From NCBI RefSeq assembly GCF_000620865.1, contig NZ_KK211190.1:2183971-2247970 (forward strand): DNA of 64,000 nt, given 5' to 3'. The translations under genes were made by a program, and so were the position numbers. Below are positions 52,910 to 61,138 of the stretch, piece by piece; position 1 is the first letter of the stretch; each line of letters opens with the position of its first letter. The DNA is from Exiguobacterium sibiricum 7-3. GTDB lineage: Bacteria; Bacillota; Bacilli; Exiguobacteriales; Exiguobacteriaceae. The notes below the pieces were generated by a model. That model ran no database searches and was not told the DNA's origin. It worked only from the letters and a program-made list of their open reading frames with translations.

Positions 52910-55066
52910 TTTTAGCATAGGTTCACAGCCCGTTGCAGAACAAGTTATCATTCCCGATTGATCGGTCCGCATGACAGTCCGGTTCCTCGTTCGCTCCAGT
53001 ACTTCTGCATGAGGATGACCATATCGGTTATTTCGTCCTGCCGATATGATGATCAGGTTCGGATCCGTTTTCTGCAAAAGCTGTTCTCCGGTTGACGTTT
53101 TCGAACCATGGTGTCCCGCTTTTAAAATATCGACTTTTTGGACAGACCATGTCTCCTCTTGATCAATACTCGCATCTCCTGTCAATAAGACGCGCTTCCC
53201 GGCAATGTCGGCAAGTAACACGACCGACCGGTCATTTTCTTCTTCTTCGCTTGCTGCAGGAGCCAACACCTTGAGCCAGGGACGAATCTGCTGTCCTGAA
53301 CGAATGTATTCAATTTTTGTTCCTGTCGCTTCAATCTGTTCAATCAACGCGTGCCGTTTTGGATCTTGATTGTCGAACTTTCCCATGTAAATGGTGTCCA
53401 CTTGAATTTTTCGCAATACCCCCAACAATCCACCGATATGATCATGGTCTGCATGTGTGACCACCAATCCTTCAATGTGCGTTTCTCCCCGTGTGTGCAA
53501 AAACGGAGCTACGATTTGTCCACCCGGATCGAATGGTCGTAAAGGAGGACGGATCGATAAGGAGAATGCCCCTCCGGTATCGATGACAAACGTTTCTCCC
53601 GCTTTTTCGATGATTGTACTGTCGCCCTGTCCGACGTCAAGAAAGGTGATTTGCTCCGGCGTTTGTTGATCCATATAAAGGCTCGCTGCGAGCAGCCCGA
53701 CCAGTGGGACCAGATGCCCGAACCATTTGCGTTCGGCCAACCACCAGCCTGTAAGGACCACTCCTGCCACAATCAGAAACACAGGAAGTGAAAAAAGATG
53801 AACCGCAACGGTCGGGACGGGTAATTTTTCCGCCCAAGCCAATGCTTGATCCAAGAATGAAGTAGCCTGACCATGCAGGCGAACCAGATTATCAGACGAC
53901 GGAATCAGCACAGCTGCACTGACAAGGAAAGACAGCGGTAGAATCACCCACTCAATCCATCCTCCGACAATCAAATTTAACAGCGGTGACCAAAGGGAAA
54001 CCTCCGTCTGTTGAGCTAATTGCAGGACAAGACTTGTCATGATTTGAGCCCAAAGGCTAATCAGCAACCAGTTCCAGGGACGTTTGATCGTTTCCCACAT
54101 CTTGCGGGACAGTAATAAGAATATCGTCAATCCGACGGTCAGTTGAAACCCAACGTCATATAGATAAGTATACGAGACCGCCAATTGAAGCGCTCCAATC
54201 GAACCAACGACCAATAAGGGATCAGGTCGCCGGTTAATCCTGTGACAGAACAACAATACCATGGCGACACACACCGCACGTGTGACTGGAGCACTCCACT
54301 CCGTCAACCATCCATATAACGGCAAGGTCAACAATAGAAATTCAAATCTCCGCTCCCGCGTCAACCGCAGTTTTTTTAAAAGCCATAACATCGTTACAAT
54401 CAAAAACGCAATATGTGAACCGGAGATGACAATCGCATGGAGTAAACCGAACTTTTTGAAACGTTCCATCGTCATCTGATCCATTAAACGATCTTCCCCT
54501 AATACTAAGGCTTCCACATACAGTGCTTGTTTGATGGGAAGTTGTTCGATCCGCGTCATCCACTGCTGACGAATACGCCGTCCATTCGCTTCGAATCCCG
54601 GCGTCTCCGAACACTTCCCCCACCGGACAACCTCATATTTTCCCTGTAATTGTTCAATCTGCATCCAACGGGATTCGTCAAATCCGCCCGAATTCACTCG
54701 AGGCAATACCGTCCGCTCTTCCAGCTCGACTTCACATCGTTGCCCGATCCGCTCATAGTCACGATCCGTTTTTTCATCCAGCGTGGTTGCGACAACGATT
54801 TGCTGATTATGGGCTTCTGCGAGATAACGGATTCTGTCGCCATTCTGCTTGGCATCCAGAATATCGATGACTTTAACCGGTCTGACGACCTGCTCCGTCG
54901 TCATATTCAGTAAAAATACGAAAGTCAGGCCAATGAGTGATAACACAGAATACGTCGACATCGACCAAGATTTCAGTACAAGAATCATTGAACAGACCGC
55001 TACCAGCCAGAGGGATTCTTTTAAGGCGATGAGCCCGATCATAAAAAATAAAGGCAACAGCGGCAT
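52907..55066 (-). CDS. comEC: Competence membrane channel ComEC
   Basis: A 719-residue polytopic membrane protein that forms the channel for single-stranded DNA during transformation. Several N-terminal helices and an extracellular OB-like domain (about 55-160) are followed by the Competence domain (about 190-470; GLLHAIVISGSHIAFLIV) and a C-terminal metallo-beta-lactamase-like domain (about 490-710) with FLDVGQGDSTII, VVTHADHDHIGG (metal-binding, probably nuclease) and LLTGDASID. Start ATG overlaps the comEA stop by one base (TGATG). No comEB gene lies between, unlike in B. subtilis. Confidence 0.95.
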   Translation of the reverse strand: MPLLPLFFMIGLIALKESLWLVAVCSMILVLKSWSMSTYSVLSLIGLTFVFLLNMTTEQVVRPVKVIDILDAKQNGDRIRYLAEAHNQQIVVATTLDEKTDRDYERIGQRCEVELEERTVLPRVNSGGFDESRWMQIEQLQGKYEVVRWGKCSETPGFEANGRRIRQQWMTRIEQLPIKQALYVEALVLGEDRLMDQMTMERFKKFGLLHAIVISGSHIAFLIVTMLWLLKKLRLTRERRFEFLLLTLPLYGWLTEWSAPVTRAVCVAMVLLFCHRINRRPDPLLVVGSIGALQLAVSYTYLYDVGFQLTVGLTIFLLLSRKMWETIKRPWNWLLISLWAQIMTSLVLQLAQQTEVSLWSPLLNLIVGGWIEWVILPLSFLVSAAVLIPSSDNLVRLHGQATSFLDQALAWAEKLPVPTVAVHLFSLPVFLIVAGVVLTGWWLAERKWFGHLVPLVGLLAASLYMDQQTPEQITFLDVGQGDSTIIEKAGETFVIDTGGAFSLSIRPPLRPFDPGGQIVAPFLHTRGETHIEGLVVTHADHDHIGGLLGVLRKIQVDTIYMGKFDNQDPKRHALIEQIEATGTKIEYIRSGQQIRPWLKVLAPAASEEEENDRSVVLLADIAGKRVLLTGDASIDQEETWSVQKVDILKAGHHGSKTSTGEQLLQKTDPNLIIISAGRNNRYGHPHAEVLERTRNRTVMRTDQSGMITCSATGCEPMLK

Positions 55067-55683
55067 CAGTAGACGATGAGATAAGCTTTCAGATTTTCCA
55101 ATGTCTTAGGTCCAAACCCTTTCACATCGCCAAGATTCTCATACGCTGCAAAGCCACCTTTTTCTTCCCGGTATTGTAAAATCGCACTGGCCTTCGCAGG
55201 ACCAATCCCTGGCACTTCCAATAGTTGTTCTTCAGTCGCTGCATTTAAATCAAGTAATCCTTTTGGCACTTCCGCTTGTTCAGACTTTTCCGGTACTACC
55301 TTCTTTGATGCCTTGGTCTTTTTCTTAGTCGGAACAATCACTTCCTGACCATCGATTAAACGTGCTGCCAGATTGAGTTGTTTGATGTCTGCTTCTGCAG
55401 TCACTTCTGCACGTTTAATGGCATCTTGAACGCGATCACCGAGTCGAAAACTGTATGGACCGGGTCGTTTGACCGCCCCTTTGATATCAACCATGATTTT
55501 TTTCTGGACCAGTGTCTGATCCGCCGAATGGTCTTCTGCCCGTGCTTCCTGTTCTCGTTCAACGATTGCTGGTTTTTCAACCAATGCCTCGTTCGAACAT
55601 GAAGGCAGCGGAACAAATAAGACAACGAGCAGTAGGAGAACAACCGCGATCGTTGCTACTTGCTGTAAGCGTGGAATCGTCAT
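55066..55683 (-). CDS. comEA: Competence DNA receptor ComEA
   Basis: A 205-residue membrane-anchored DNA-binding protein. One N-terminal helix (about 8-27) is followed by a charged linker, an SLBB domain (about 63-117; VDIKGAVKRPGPYSFRLGDRVQDAIKRAE) and a C-terminal helix-hairpin-helix domain (about 140-205; GLLDLNAATEEQLLEVPGIGPAKASAILQYRE, FGPKTLENLK) that binds double-stranded DNA. AGGAGGG lies just before the ATG. It is coupled to comEC. No ComK box could be recognised upstream. Confidence 0.96.
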   Translation of the reverse strand: MTIPRLQQVATIAVVLLLLVVLFVPLPSCSNEALVEKPAIVEREQEARAEDHSADQTLVQKKIMVDIKGAVKRPGPYSFRLGDRVQDAIKRAEVTAEADIKQLNLAARLIDGQEVIVPTKKKTKASKKVVPEKSEQAEVPKGLLDLNAATEEQLLEVPGIGPAKASAILQYREEKGGFAAYENLGDVKGFGPKTLENLKAYLIVY

Positions 55684-55830
55684 CCATATCCCTCCTGTCT
55701 CTTCGACTGTATCAATCTTTCCGCCGCTTCTGAACAGGACTAACCTCCATTATCCAATGATGCTCCTCTCCCTACGCTCGTTTTTATTCTCCTTGATCAA
55801 ACCATCTGCCTTTCTAACCCAAAACAACAT

Positions 55831-55865
55831 AAAAAAAACCATCAACAGGATATCCGTTGATGGTT
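55831..55865 (-). terminator. Terminator of the yqeG-to-yqeM operon
   Basis: On the minus strand AACCATCAAC, a nine-base loop and GTTGATGGTT end in eight T residues, directly after the yqeM stop. Confidence 0.93.
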
Positions 55866-55872
55866 CGATAGT

Positions 55873-56601
55873 TTATACTTTTTCAGCAACGAAGAAAATA
55901 CGTTCTGCTGTTTCAGTCGGTGCATCGGATGTGAAATCACCTGTTACGGCACACACACGGAAACCTGCTTCGCGTAACCAGGTAATGTATTGTTCCGGCG
56001 GATACGTCCGTTGATGATGTGTCTCATCGACACGATCGTACCGTCCGTCCTCCCCTTCAATAAAGAAGGTCAATTCATGGACGACCGATAACGGGTCTTC
56101 ACCAGGATCCGCGAACCAGATATACGAACTTTGCTCGGCATGGGTCGCATACGTTTTCCCGTTAAATAACGTCTCCATCTTATAAGGGGAATGAACATCA
56201 AACAACAACTTTCCGCCGTCCGTCAACAGACGTGCTGCACTATCGAATGTCTGTTTGACGTCCGATTCCGTCTGCAAATAATTCAAGGAGTCACATAAAA
56301 TCGTAATCGCATCCACCGAATCCGGCAATTCAAGTTCCCGCATGTCCTGTACCCAAAAATCAACGTGTCGATTTGTCTCCATTGCTTTTTCCTGAGCAAT
56401 TTCAAGCATCTCTTCCGATAAATCGACGCCGGTGACCTCATAATGGTCGGCCAGTAACAAAGTTGCCGTTCCGGTACCGCAACCGATATCCGCGATTCTT
56501 TTACCGGGCTCTACCTGTTCGAGTACCCATGCAACCCATTCAGGATACGGTACGTCTTGCATCAGTTCGTCATAGACATACGCAAACTGTTCGTACGCCA
56601 T
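55873..56601 (-). CDS. yqeM: Class I SAM-dependent methyltransferase YqeM
   Basis: A 242-residue methyltransferase of unknown substrate. N-terminal helices MAYEQFAYVYDELMQDVPYPEW are typical of YqeM. Motif I RIADIGCGTGTATLLLA (about 35-50), VTGVDLSEEMLEIAQEKA and the TILCDSLNYLQTESDV segment follow; the C-terminal half has a beta-stranded lid (RTYPPEQYITWLREAGF). It is the last gene of the yqeG operon and overlaps rsfS by one base (TAATG). The conserved neighbourhood suggests a role near ribosome or tRNA modification. Confidence 0.9.
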   Translation of the reverse strand: MAYEQFAYVYDELMQDVPYPEWVAWVLEQVEPGKRIADIGCGTGTATLLLADHYEVTGVDLSEEMLEIAQEKAMETNRHVDFWVQDMRELELPDSVDAITILCDSLNYLQTESDVKQTFDSAARLLTDGGKLLFDVHSPYKMETLFNGKTYATHAEQSSYIWFADPGEDPLSVVHELTFFIEGEDGRYDRVDETHHQRTYPPEQYITWLREAGFRVCAVTGDFTSDAPTETAERIFFVAEKV

Positions 56602-56948
56602 TAGTCGATCTCGACTTCTACTTTAGGAGCGTCTGCCCATAGTTTCTCAAGGTTGTAATAATCACGGTCGTCACGGTGGAAGACATGTACGACGACGTTC
56701 TCAAGATCCGCGAGGACCCAACGTGCCGCATCCATTCCTTCTAGCCGTTTGATCGGTAATTCGTTTTTGTGTGCCACTTCTTTCACTTCACGTGCGATGG
56801 CTTGAACTTGTTTTTCTGAGTTCCCTTCACAAATCACGAAGTAATCCGCGATCGGTGAAATACTCGACATGTCGAGTACGACGATGTCCTCAGCACGCTT
56901 ATCATCAATTGCATTTACGATTAATTTTAATTCTTGTTCGACTGTCAT
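56601..56948 (-). CDS. rsfS: Ribosomal silencing factor RsfS
   Basis: A 115-residue protein of the Iojap/RsfS family that binds ribosomal protein uL14 and prevents subunit joining under nutrient limitation. The core VVLDMSSISPIADYFVICEGNSEKQVQAIA and the GWVLADLENVVVHVFH-type segment (RWVLADLENVVVHVF) are the family signature, with the DRDYYNLEKLW end. It overlaps yqeK by four bases and yqeM by one, so translation of the row is coupled. Confidence 0.96.
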   Translation of the reverse strand: MTVEQELKLIVNAIDDKRAEDIVVLDMSSISPIADYFVICEGNSEKQVQAIAREVKEVAHKNELPIKRLEGMDAARWVLADLENVVVHVFHRDDRDYYNLEKLWADAPKVEVEID

Positions 56949-57520
56949 AGGACGGTCCCCTTTCGTTTTTCCGGCACGAACGCATTATACGTCTCGATCG
57001 TCAGCGGAAAAATCACTGTTTGTTTTTTGCATAAAAATGAAATCGTCTGGACAAGTGTCGCAATGACGGCTTGCGTCAAATCTTCCTGCGCAATCTGCCG
57101 AAGCTGTTCGACACCCGGATACTGACGATTCGGTTCAATCGCATCTGCGACAAAAATGATTTGATCGAGCAACGGCATATCCGGAGCACCCGTCGTATGA
57201 TTGGCGATCGCTTGATAAATATCAGCGTCCTCAACGCTGAGCTCTCGCTTAACGAGTTCTGCCCCGACTGGTGCATGCAACAATTCTTCATCATAGTTGA
57301 GTAATTCATCCAGTCCAAGTTCTACTGCTACTGTCTGCATCTCGGACACATTCCGATATTTCGCATAATCGTGTAACATGGCTGCTAAAGCAGCTTTTTC
57401 TTCTTGAACCCCATATTGTCGAGCTAGTTGAATTGCCGTCTCGACGACGCCAAGCGTATGGATGTAGCGTTTTTCGGGCAATGTTTCCTTAATGATTCGT
57501 TTCGCTTCTTCAAGTCGCAT
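56945..57520 (-). CDS. yqeK: HD-domain diadenosine tetraphosphatase YqeK
   Basis: A 191-residue HD-superfamily hydrolase that splits Ap4A symmetrically to two ADP. HTLGVVETAIQLARQYG (about 21) and the HD pair MLHDYAKYR (about 49-51) supply metal ligands, with LLHAPVGAELVKREL (about 81) and ANHTTGAPDM (about 107-115) completing the site. It overlaps nadD by 11 bases and rsfS by four. In related genomes nadD and yqeK are always adjacent, sometimes fused. Confidence 0.94.
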   Translation of the reverse strand: MRLEEAKRIIKETLPEKRYIHTLGVVETAIQLARQYGVQEEKAALAAMLHDYAKYRNVSEMQTVAVELGLDELLNYDEELLHAPVGAELVKRELSVEDADIYQAIANHTTGAPDMPLLDQIIFVADAIEPNRQYPGVEQLRQIAQEDLTQAVIATLVQTISFLCKKQTVIFPLTIETYNAFVPEKRKGTVL

Positions 57521-58079
57521 AGAGTTTCCACTCCTCGATTAGTTGTCGGACCGGTTCCGGCACGAGATAACGAATACTGCGCCCTCTCGCTACCCGTTGT
57601 CGGATGTCGGTCGAAGAAACTTCAAGCAATGGCATATCGACTGCCGTGACACGCGCACCTTCCGGAATCAGGTAACGACTGCCTGGACGCGCGACTGCCC
57701 CAAACTCAATTTCCTTGTACAATTCTTCCGACCGGTGCCATGTTCCTAAACTGACTAATGAGTCCGCACCGATCAGAAAAAAGAACGCATGTCCGGGATA
57801 ACGCATCTTCAGTTCACGGATCGTATCAAACGTGTACGATTTCGTTTCCCGTTCAAACTCGATCTCGGAGACTGAGAAATCCTTGTTGTCCCGGACTGCT
57901 TCTCGGACAAGTTGCAACCGTTTCGCCGCACTCGTCACCGTCGATTGTTTATGCGGCGGAAGTTTTGCCGGTAAAAACCAGACCGCATCCAGTTGAAGTT
58001 GCTCTTTCGCTTGTTCGGCAATCAGCAGATGACCGATATGGGGCGGATCGAATGTCCCGCCCATCAAACCGATCTTCAT
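57510..58079 (-). CDS. nadD: Nicotinate-nucleotide adenylyltransferase
   Basis: A 189-residue enzyme that joins nicotinate mononucleotide and ATP to form deamido-NAD. N-terminal GLMGGTFDPPHIGHLLIAEQA carries the GTFDPxHxGH nucleotidyltransferase signature, and LEVSSTDIRQRVARGRSIRYLVPEPV has the C-terminal SSTxIR signature. The usual length is kept. It lies between yhbY (four-base overlap) and yqeK. Confidence 0.97.
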   Translation of the reverse strand: MKIGLMGGTFDPPHIGHLLIAEQAKEQLQLDAVWFLPAKLPPHKQSTVTSAAKRLQLVREAVRDNKDFSVSEIEFERETKSYTFDTIRELKMRYPGHAFFFLIGADSLVSLGTWHRSEELYKEIEFGAVARPGSRYLIPEGARVTAVDMPLLEVSSTDIRQRVARGRSIRYLVPEPVRQLIEEWKLYAT

Positions 58080-58369
58080 CGTGGTAATTGAAGTGTCTTA
58101 TTCTCTTTCGATTCCTTGTAGAGAACGATGACTTTTCCGATGACTTGAACGAGTTCTGCATTCGTTCCGTCAACGAGCTCAACCGCGACATCTTTCGGAG
58201 CGTCAGCACAGTTTTGCAGAACTTGAACTTTCAAGAGTTCACGTTTTTCAAGTGCATCCATCAAATCTGCACACATCGCTTCACCAACACCGTTTTTTCC
58301 GACTTGGAAAATCGGGCTTAAGTCGTGAGCCGTTGCGCGTAAATACCGTTTTTGTTTACCTGTTAACAT
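58076..58369 (-). CDS. yhbY: CRM-domain RNA-binding protein YhbY
   Basis: A 97-residue protein with one CRM/KH-like domain, implicated in 50S assembly. LTGKQKRYLRATAHDLSPIFQVGKNGVGEAM and ALEKRELLKVQVLQNC are family features, with the GxxG loop as GKNG; QVIGKVIVLYKESKENK ends it. It sits between aroE and nadD as in many Bacillota and overlaps nadD by four bases. Confidence 0.95.
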   Translation of the reverse strand: MLTGKQKRYLRATAHDLSPIFQVGKNGVGEAMCADLMDALEKRELLKVQVLQNCADAPKDVAVELVDGTNAELVQVIGKVIVLYKESKENKTLQLPR

Positions 58370-58370
58370 A

Positions 58371-59156
58371 TTATGATTCCTCCAATTGCTTTCTAATCAC
58401 CTGCTCGCCGAGCGCGAGATCAGGCGGATGACCGGTGAAGCGTTCAAACGCTTCAGCCGCTTGTAGTACAAACATCAAAACACCATCTAGTGTATCAAGC
58501 CCGTTTGCGGTCGCTTCCCGCAAAAAACGGGTCGGGGTCGGTCGATAAATAATATCACAAATTAAAGCTCTCGTCGCTGTCAATTCGATTGGCGTCTGAT
58601 CAATTGCGGGAGCCATCCCGACAGAAGTCGTATTGATGATGACATCATACGGCAGCAAATCCAGTGTGTTCGACCAAGGGACAGCAGATTGTCCGAATTC
58701 AGCAGCCACCTGTTCAGCCGTCTGATTCGTCCGGTTCATGACTGTAACATGACCGGGAAGCATCGGAATGATACCACGTGCCGCGCCGCCTGCCCCAATC
58801 ACTAAACTGTTCTTCGCATTCGTTCGCGTCGCAAGGGCGCGGGCAAATCCGGTTCCGTCCGTATTGGTACCGACCAGTTCCTCCCCGTCCCAATAGACAG
58901 TATTGACGGCACCAGCGCGTGCTGCCGCCGGCTCCAGACGATCAAGAAACGGAATGATGGCCGACTTATGGGGAATCGTCACATTGATTCCATCAAACTG
59001 CCGTTTTCTTACCTTCTGAACGAACGCTTCCAGCTCGTTCACTTCGACATCTACCGTGGTATAACAACCGAAAAGCCCAGCCGCCTTCAGCCATGTTTCG
59101 TGCAACATGGGTGAAAGCGAATGGGCAATCGGATGACCGATGACAGCAAATTGCAT
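58371..59156 (-). CDS. aroE: Shikimate dehydrogenase
   Basis: A 261-residue NADPH-dependent enzyme of aromatic amino acid synthesis that reduces 3-dehydroshikimate. The N-terminal substrate domain shows IGHPIAHSLSPMLHE (Ser pair that binds shikimate, about residues 13-16) and NVTIPHKSAI with the catalytic lysine in PHK (about 64). Asp is in NTDGTGFARAL (about 99). The NADP domain has VIGAGGAARGIIPM (about 122). It overlaps yqeH by one base. Position and length are typical. Confidence 0.96.
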   Translation of the reverse strand: MQFAVIGHPIAHSLSPMLHETWLKAAGLFGCYTTVDVEVNELEAFVQKVRKRQFDGINVTIPHKSAIIPFLDRLEPAAARAGAVNTVYWDGEELVGTNTDGTGFARALATRTNAKNSLVIGAGGAARGIIPMLPGHVTVMNRTNQTAEQVAAEFGQSAVPWSNTLDLLPYDVIINTTSVGMAPAIDQTPIELTATRALICDIIYRPTPTRFLREATANGLDTLDGVLMFVLQAAEAFERFTGHPPDLALGEQVIRKQLEES

Positions 59157-60280
59157 CAGACAAGCGCCTCACGTAATGAGACAGCAACACCTTTTGGTGC
59201 GTAGGCAGCAACTCGTCCGCCTTTTCCGTGAACTGCAACCCAACCGAGTCCACTGAAAACGATATCCGTTTTCATGTTATCGCGTAGACTGAACTCGTGT
59301 CGAACGAGCGGCGGAAGCATCTCAAGCGTCTTCTCATTCGGCGGTGATAACAATTCTCCGTTATGATTCGCATACAGATCGTCTGCTTTATCGAGCTTCG
59401 TCCGGTGTACTTTCAAATCATTCGACATATAGATGACGAACGATCGTTTGTTGCCTTCCATGTAGTCAAGACGTGCCAGACCACCGAAGAACAACGTTTG
59501 TTGCGGATGGATTTGGAAAACTTGCGGCTTGATTTCTTTTTTCGGTGTAATCAGCTTCAAATCCCGTGCATCCACGTAGTGTGCCATTTGATGATGATTG
59601 ATGATTCCCGGTGTGTCGTACAGGTTACAGTTGTCGTCAAGCGGGATATCGATCAAATCAAGCGTTGTTCCCGGGAAGTGACTGACTGTGATGACCGCCT
59701 CTTCTTCTTCTCCGAAACGCTTGATGACCTGATTGATCAATGTCGATTTTCCGACATTCGTACAGCCGACGACATACACGTCGCGTCCTTTACGGTAGTA
59801 ATCAATCTTTTCTGCCAGTTCATCCACACCGTGTCCTTTTTTCGCACTGATCAGATGCACATCGACCGGGCGTAACCCCAACTCTTTTGATGTTTGACGC
59901 ATCCAGTTCATCAGACGGTTCGGATTGAGTGATTTCGGTAGCAAGTCGGCTTTATTTCCGACGAGCAAAACATCATTTTTTCCGACAAACCGGTGTAATC
60001 CCGGTAACCAACTTCCATTAAAATCAAAGATATCAACGATTTTAACGACTAATGCATCTTTTTGACCGATTCCATCTAAGATTTTGACAAAATCATCGTC
60101 CGTTAATGCGACGTCTTGAATTTGGTTGTAATGCTTCAGTTTAAAACAACGTTGGCAAATGACCATTTCCCGGTCAAGTGCAGATTTAGGCGCATAACCA
60201 GGTGCTTTTGGATCCTCTGTCTGGATCGCGACACCACAGCCTGCGCAATTGATTTCTTCCATGTGTGTGTTGAGCCGCAT
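59156..60280 (-). CDS. yqeH: Ribosome biogenesis GTPase YqeH
   Basis: A 374-residue circularly permuted GTPase needed for 30S assembly. A treble-clef zinc site (CAGCGVAIQ and CQRCFKLKHY) at the N-terminus is followed by the permuted order G4 VGNKADLLPKS (about 104), G5 ISAKKGHGV, G1 GCTNVGKSTLI (about 165) and G3 DTPGI (about 210), with a C-terminal domain that binds RNA. The start is the ATG at 60280, nine bases after GAAGGG; the longer frame (13 residues more) lacks a ribosome site. Confidence 0.95.
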   Translation of the reverse strand: MRLNTHMEEINCAGCGVAIQTEDPKAPGYAPKSALDREMVICQRCFKLKHYNQIQDVALTDDDFVKILDGIGQKDALVVKIVDIFDFNGSWLPGLHRFVGKNDVLLVGNKADLLPKSLNPNRLMNWMRQTSKELGLRPVDVHLISAKKGHGVDELAEKIDYYRKGRDVYVVGCTNVGKSTLINQVIKRFGEEEEAVITVSHFPGTTLDLIDIPLDDNCNLYDTPGIINHHQMAHYVDARDLKLITPKKEIKPQVFQIHPQQTLFFGGLARLDYMEGNKRSFVIYMSNDLKVHRTKLDKADDLYANHNGELLSPPNEKTLEMLPPLVRHEFSLRDNMKTDIVFSGLGWVAVHGKGGRVAAYAPKGVAVSLREALV

Positions 60281-60402
60281 CGGGACTTTCCCTTCTCTAT
60301 TCAACGTAGCGCCCTGCACGCCACTCCAAGAGCGTAACTTCCGACCTTTCGCCGTACATGTTGCGACTGCTGCCTATCCTTTCATCTACCGGTATGACAG
60401 GG

Positions 60403-60987
60403 TCATTGCTGCTTATCTTGACGGAGTGTTTCAATCGGATGTTTTAACGCTGCCGGATCTTCTTTGACACGTTGCGTCAATTTGTAGATTCCTTTACGTT
60501 TCATCCGACGGAAAATCAATCGTTCCATCAAGCGATTAAATTTTGTGACGACACCGTCTGTCTTGACGACGGGTTGAACGTGGATTACTTCGATACCTAC
60601 TGAATTTGCGCCTAACACATCCGTAAACAGTTGATCTCCAAGGAAAACAACTTCCTTCGCGTGATAACCAAATTCCGTCAACGCGCGTTTGAAACCAATC
60701 GGTAAAGGTTTACGGGCCGGTGCAATATAATGTAAGCCAAGTGGATCCGCAAATTTCTTGACTCGATCGCCGTTGTTATTCGAGACGATGATGACGTCAA
60801 ATCCGTATTGGTTATTCACCATATCGAGCCATGACACCAATTCGTCTGGAGCATCGGCAATATTCCAAGCCACAAGTGTATTATCAAGATCCGTCAAAAT
60901 TGCTTTGACACCGTTTCGTTTTAACATCTCTAAGTCGATATCATAAATCGACGCCACAAAATGTTTTGGATAAAGTCGTTTAAACAA
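60403..60987 (-). CDS. yqeG: YqeG-family HAD-IIIA phosphatase
   Basis: A 194-residue HAD phosphatase. The nucleophile motif is AILTDLDNTLVAWN (about 31-41), followed by VIIVSNNNGDRVKKFA (motif II, about 77-84), the lysine in ARKPLPIGFKRAL (about 110-120) and motif IV FLGDQLFTDVLGAN. Family members are thought to dephosphorylate a lipid such as phosphatidylglycerophosphate or a related phosphate. It is the first gene of the yqeG-yqeH-aroE-yhbY-nadD-yqeK-rsfS-yqeM row, read from the extended -10 promoter upstream. Confidence 0.93.
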   Translation of the reverse strand: MFKRLYPKHFVASIYDIDLEMLKRNGVKAILTDLDNTLVAWNIADAPDELVSWLDMVNNQYGFDVIIVSNNNGDRVKKFADPLGLHYIAPARKPLPIGFKRALTEFGYHAKEVVFLGDQLFTDVLGANSVGIEVIHVQPVVKTDGVVTKFNRLMERLIFRRMKRKGIYKLTQRVKEDPAALKHPIETLRQDKQQ

Positions 60988-61057
60988 GAATAAAACCTCC
61001 AGATAATGGTCTAGCTCTATAGTTAAGTTTAAGAAACAGTTATGTTCTTATCGTTCG

Positions 61058-61066
61058 ATTATAGCA
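61058..61066 (-). promoter_or_regulatory. Extended -10 promoter of the yqeG operon
   Basis: On the minus strand TGCTATAAT gives an extended -10; the -35 (TCGCTC) is weak. It is about 70 bases before the yqeG start. Confidence 0.7.
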
Positions 61067-61088
61067 CAATCCATTTGATAGAGCGACG

Positions 61089-61134
61089 ACCAAAAGAAAA
61101 CGAAAGAGCACAGGTCTCTTCCGTTTCGTAATTT
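61089..61134 (-). terminator. Terminator of the ArsB/NhaD-type gene
   Basis: On the minus strand ACGAAACGGAAGAG and CTCTTTCGTTTTC pair with several G-T pairs around a seven-base loop, followed by TTTTGG. Confidence 0.7.
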
Positions 61135-61138
61135 CTGT

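Noticed and set aside
55684-55830. ComK box upstream of comEA
   Set aside because: No pair of AAAA-N5-TTTT motifs at the right distance was found by eye.
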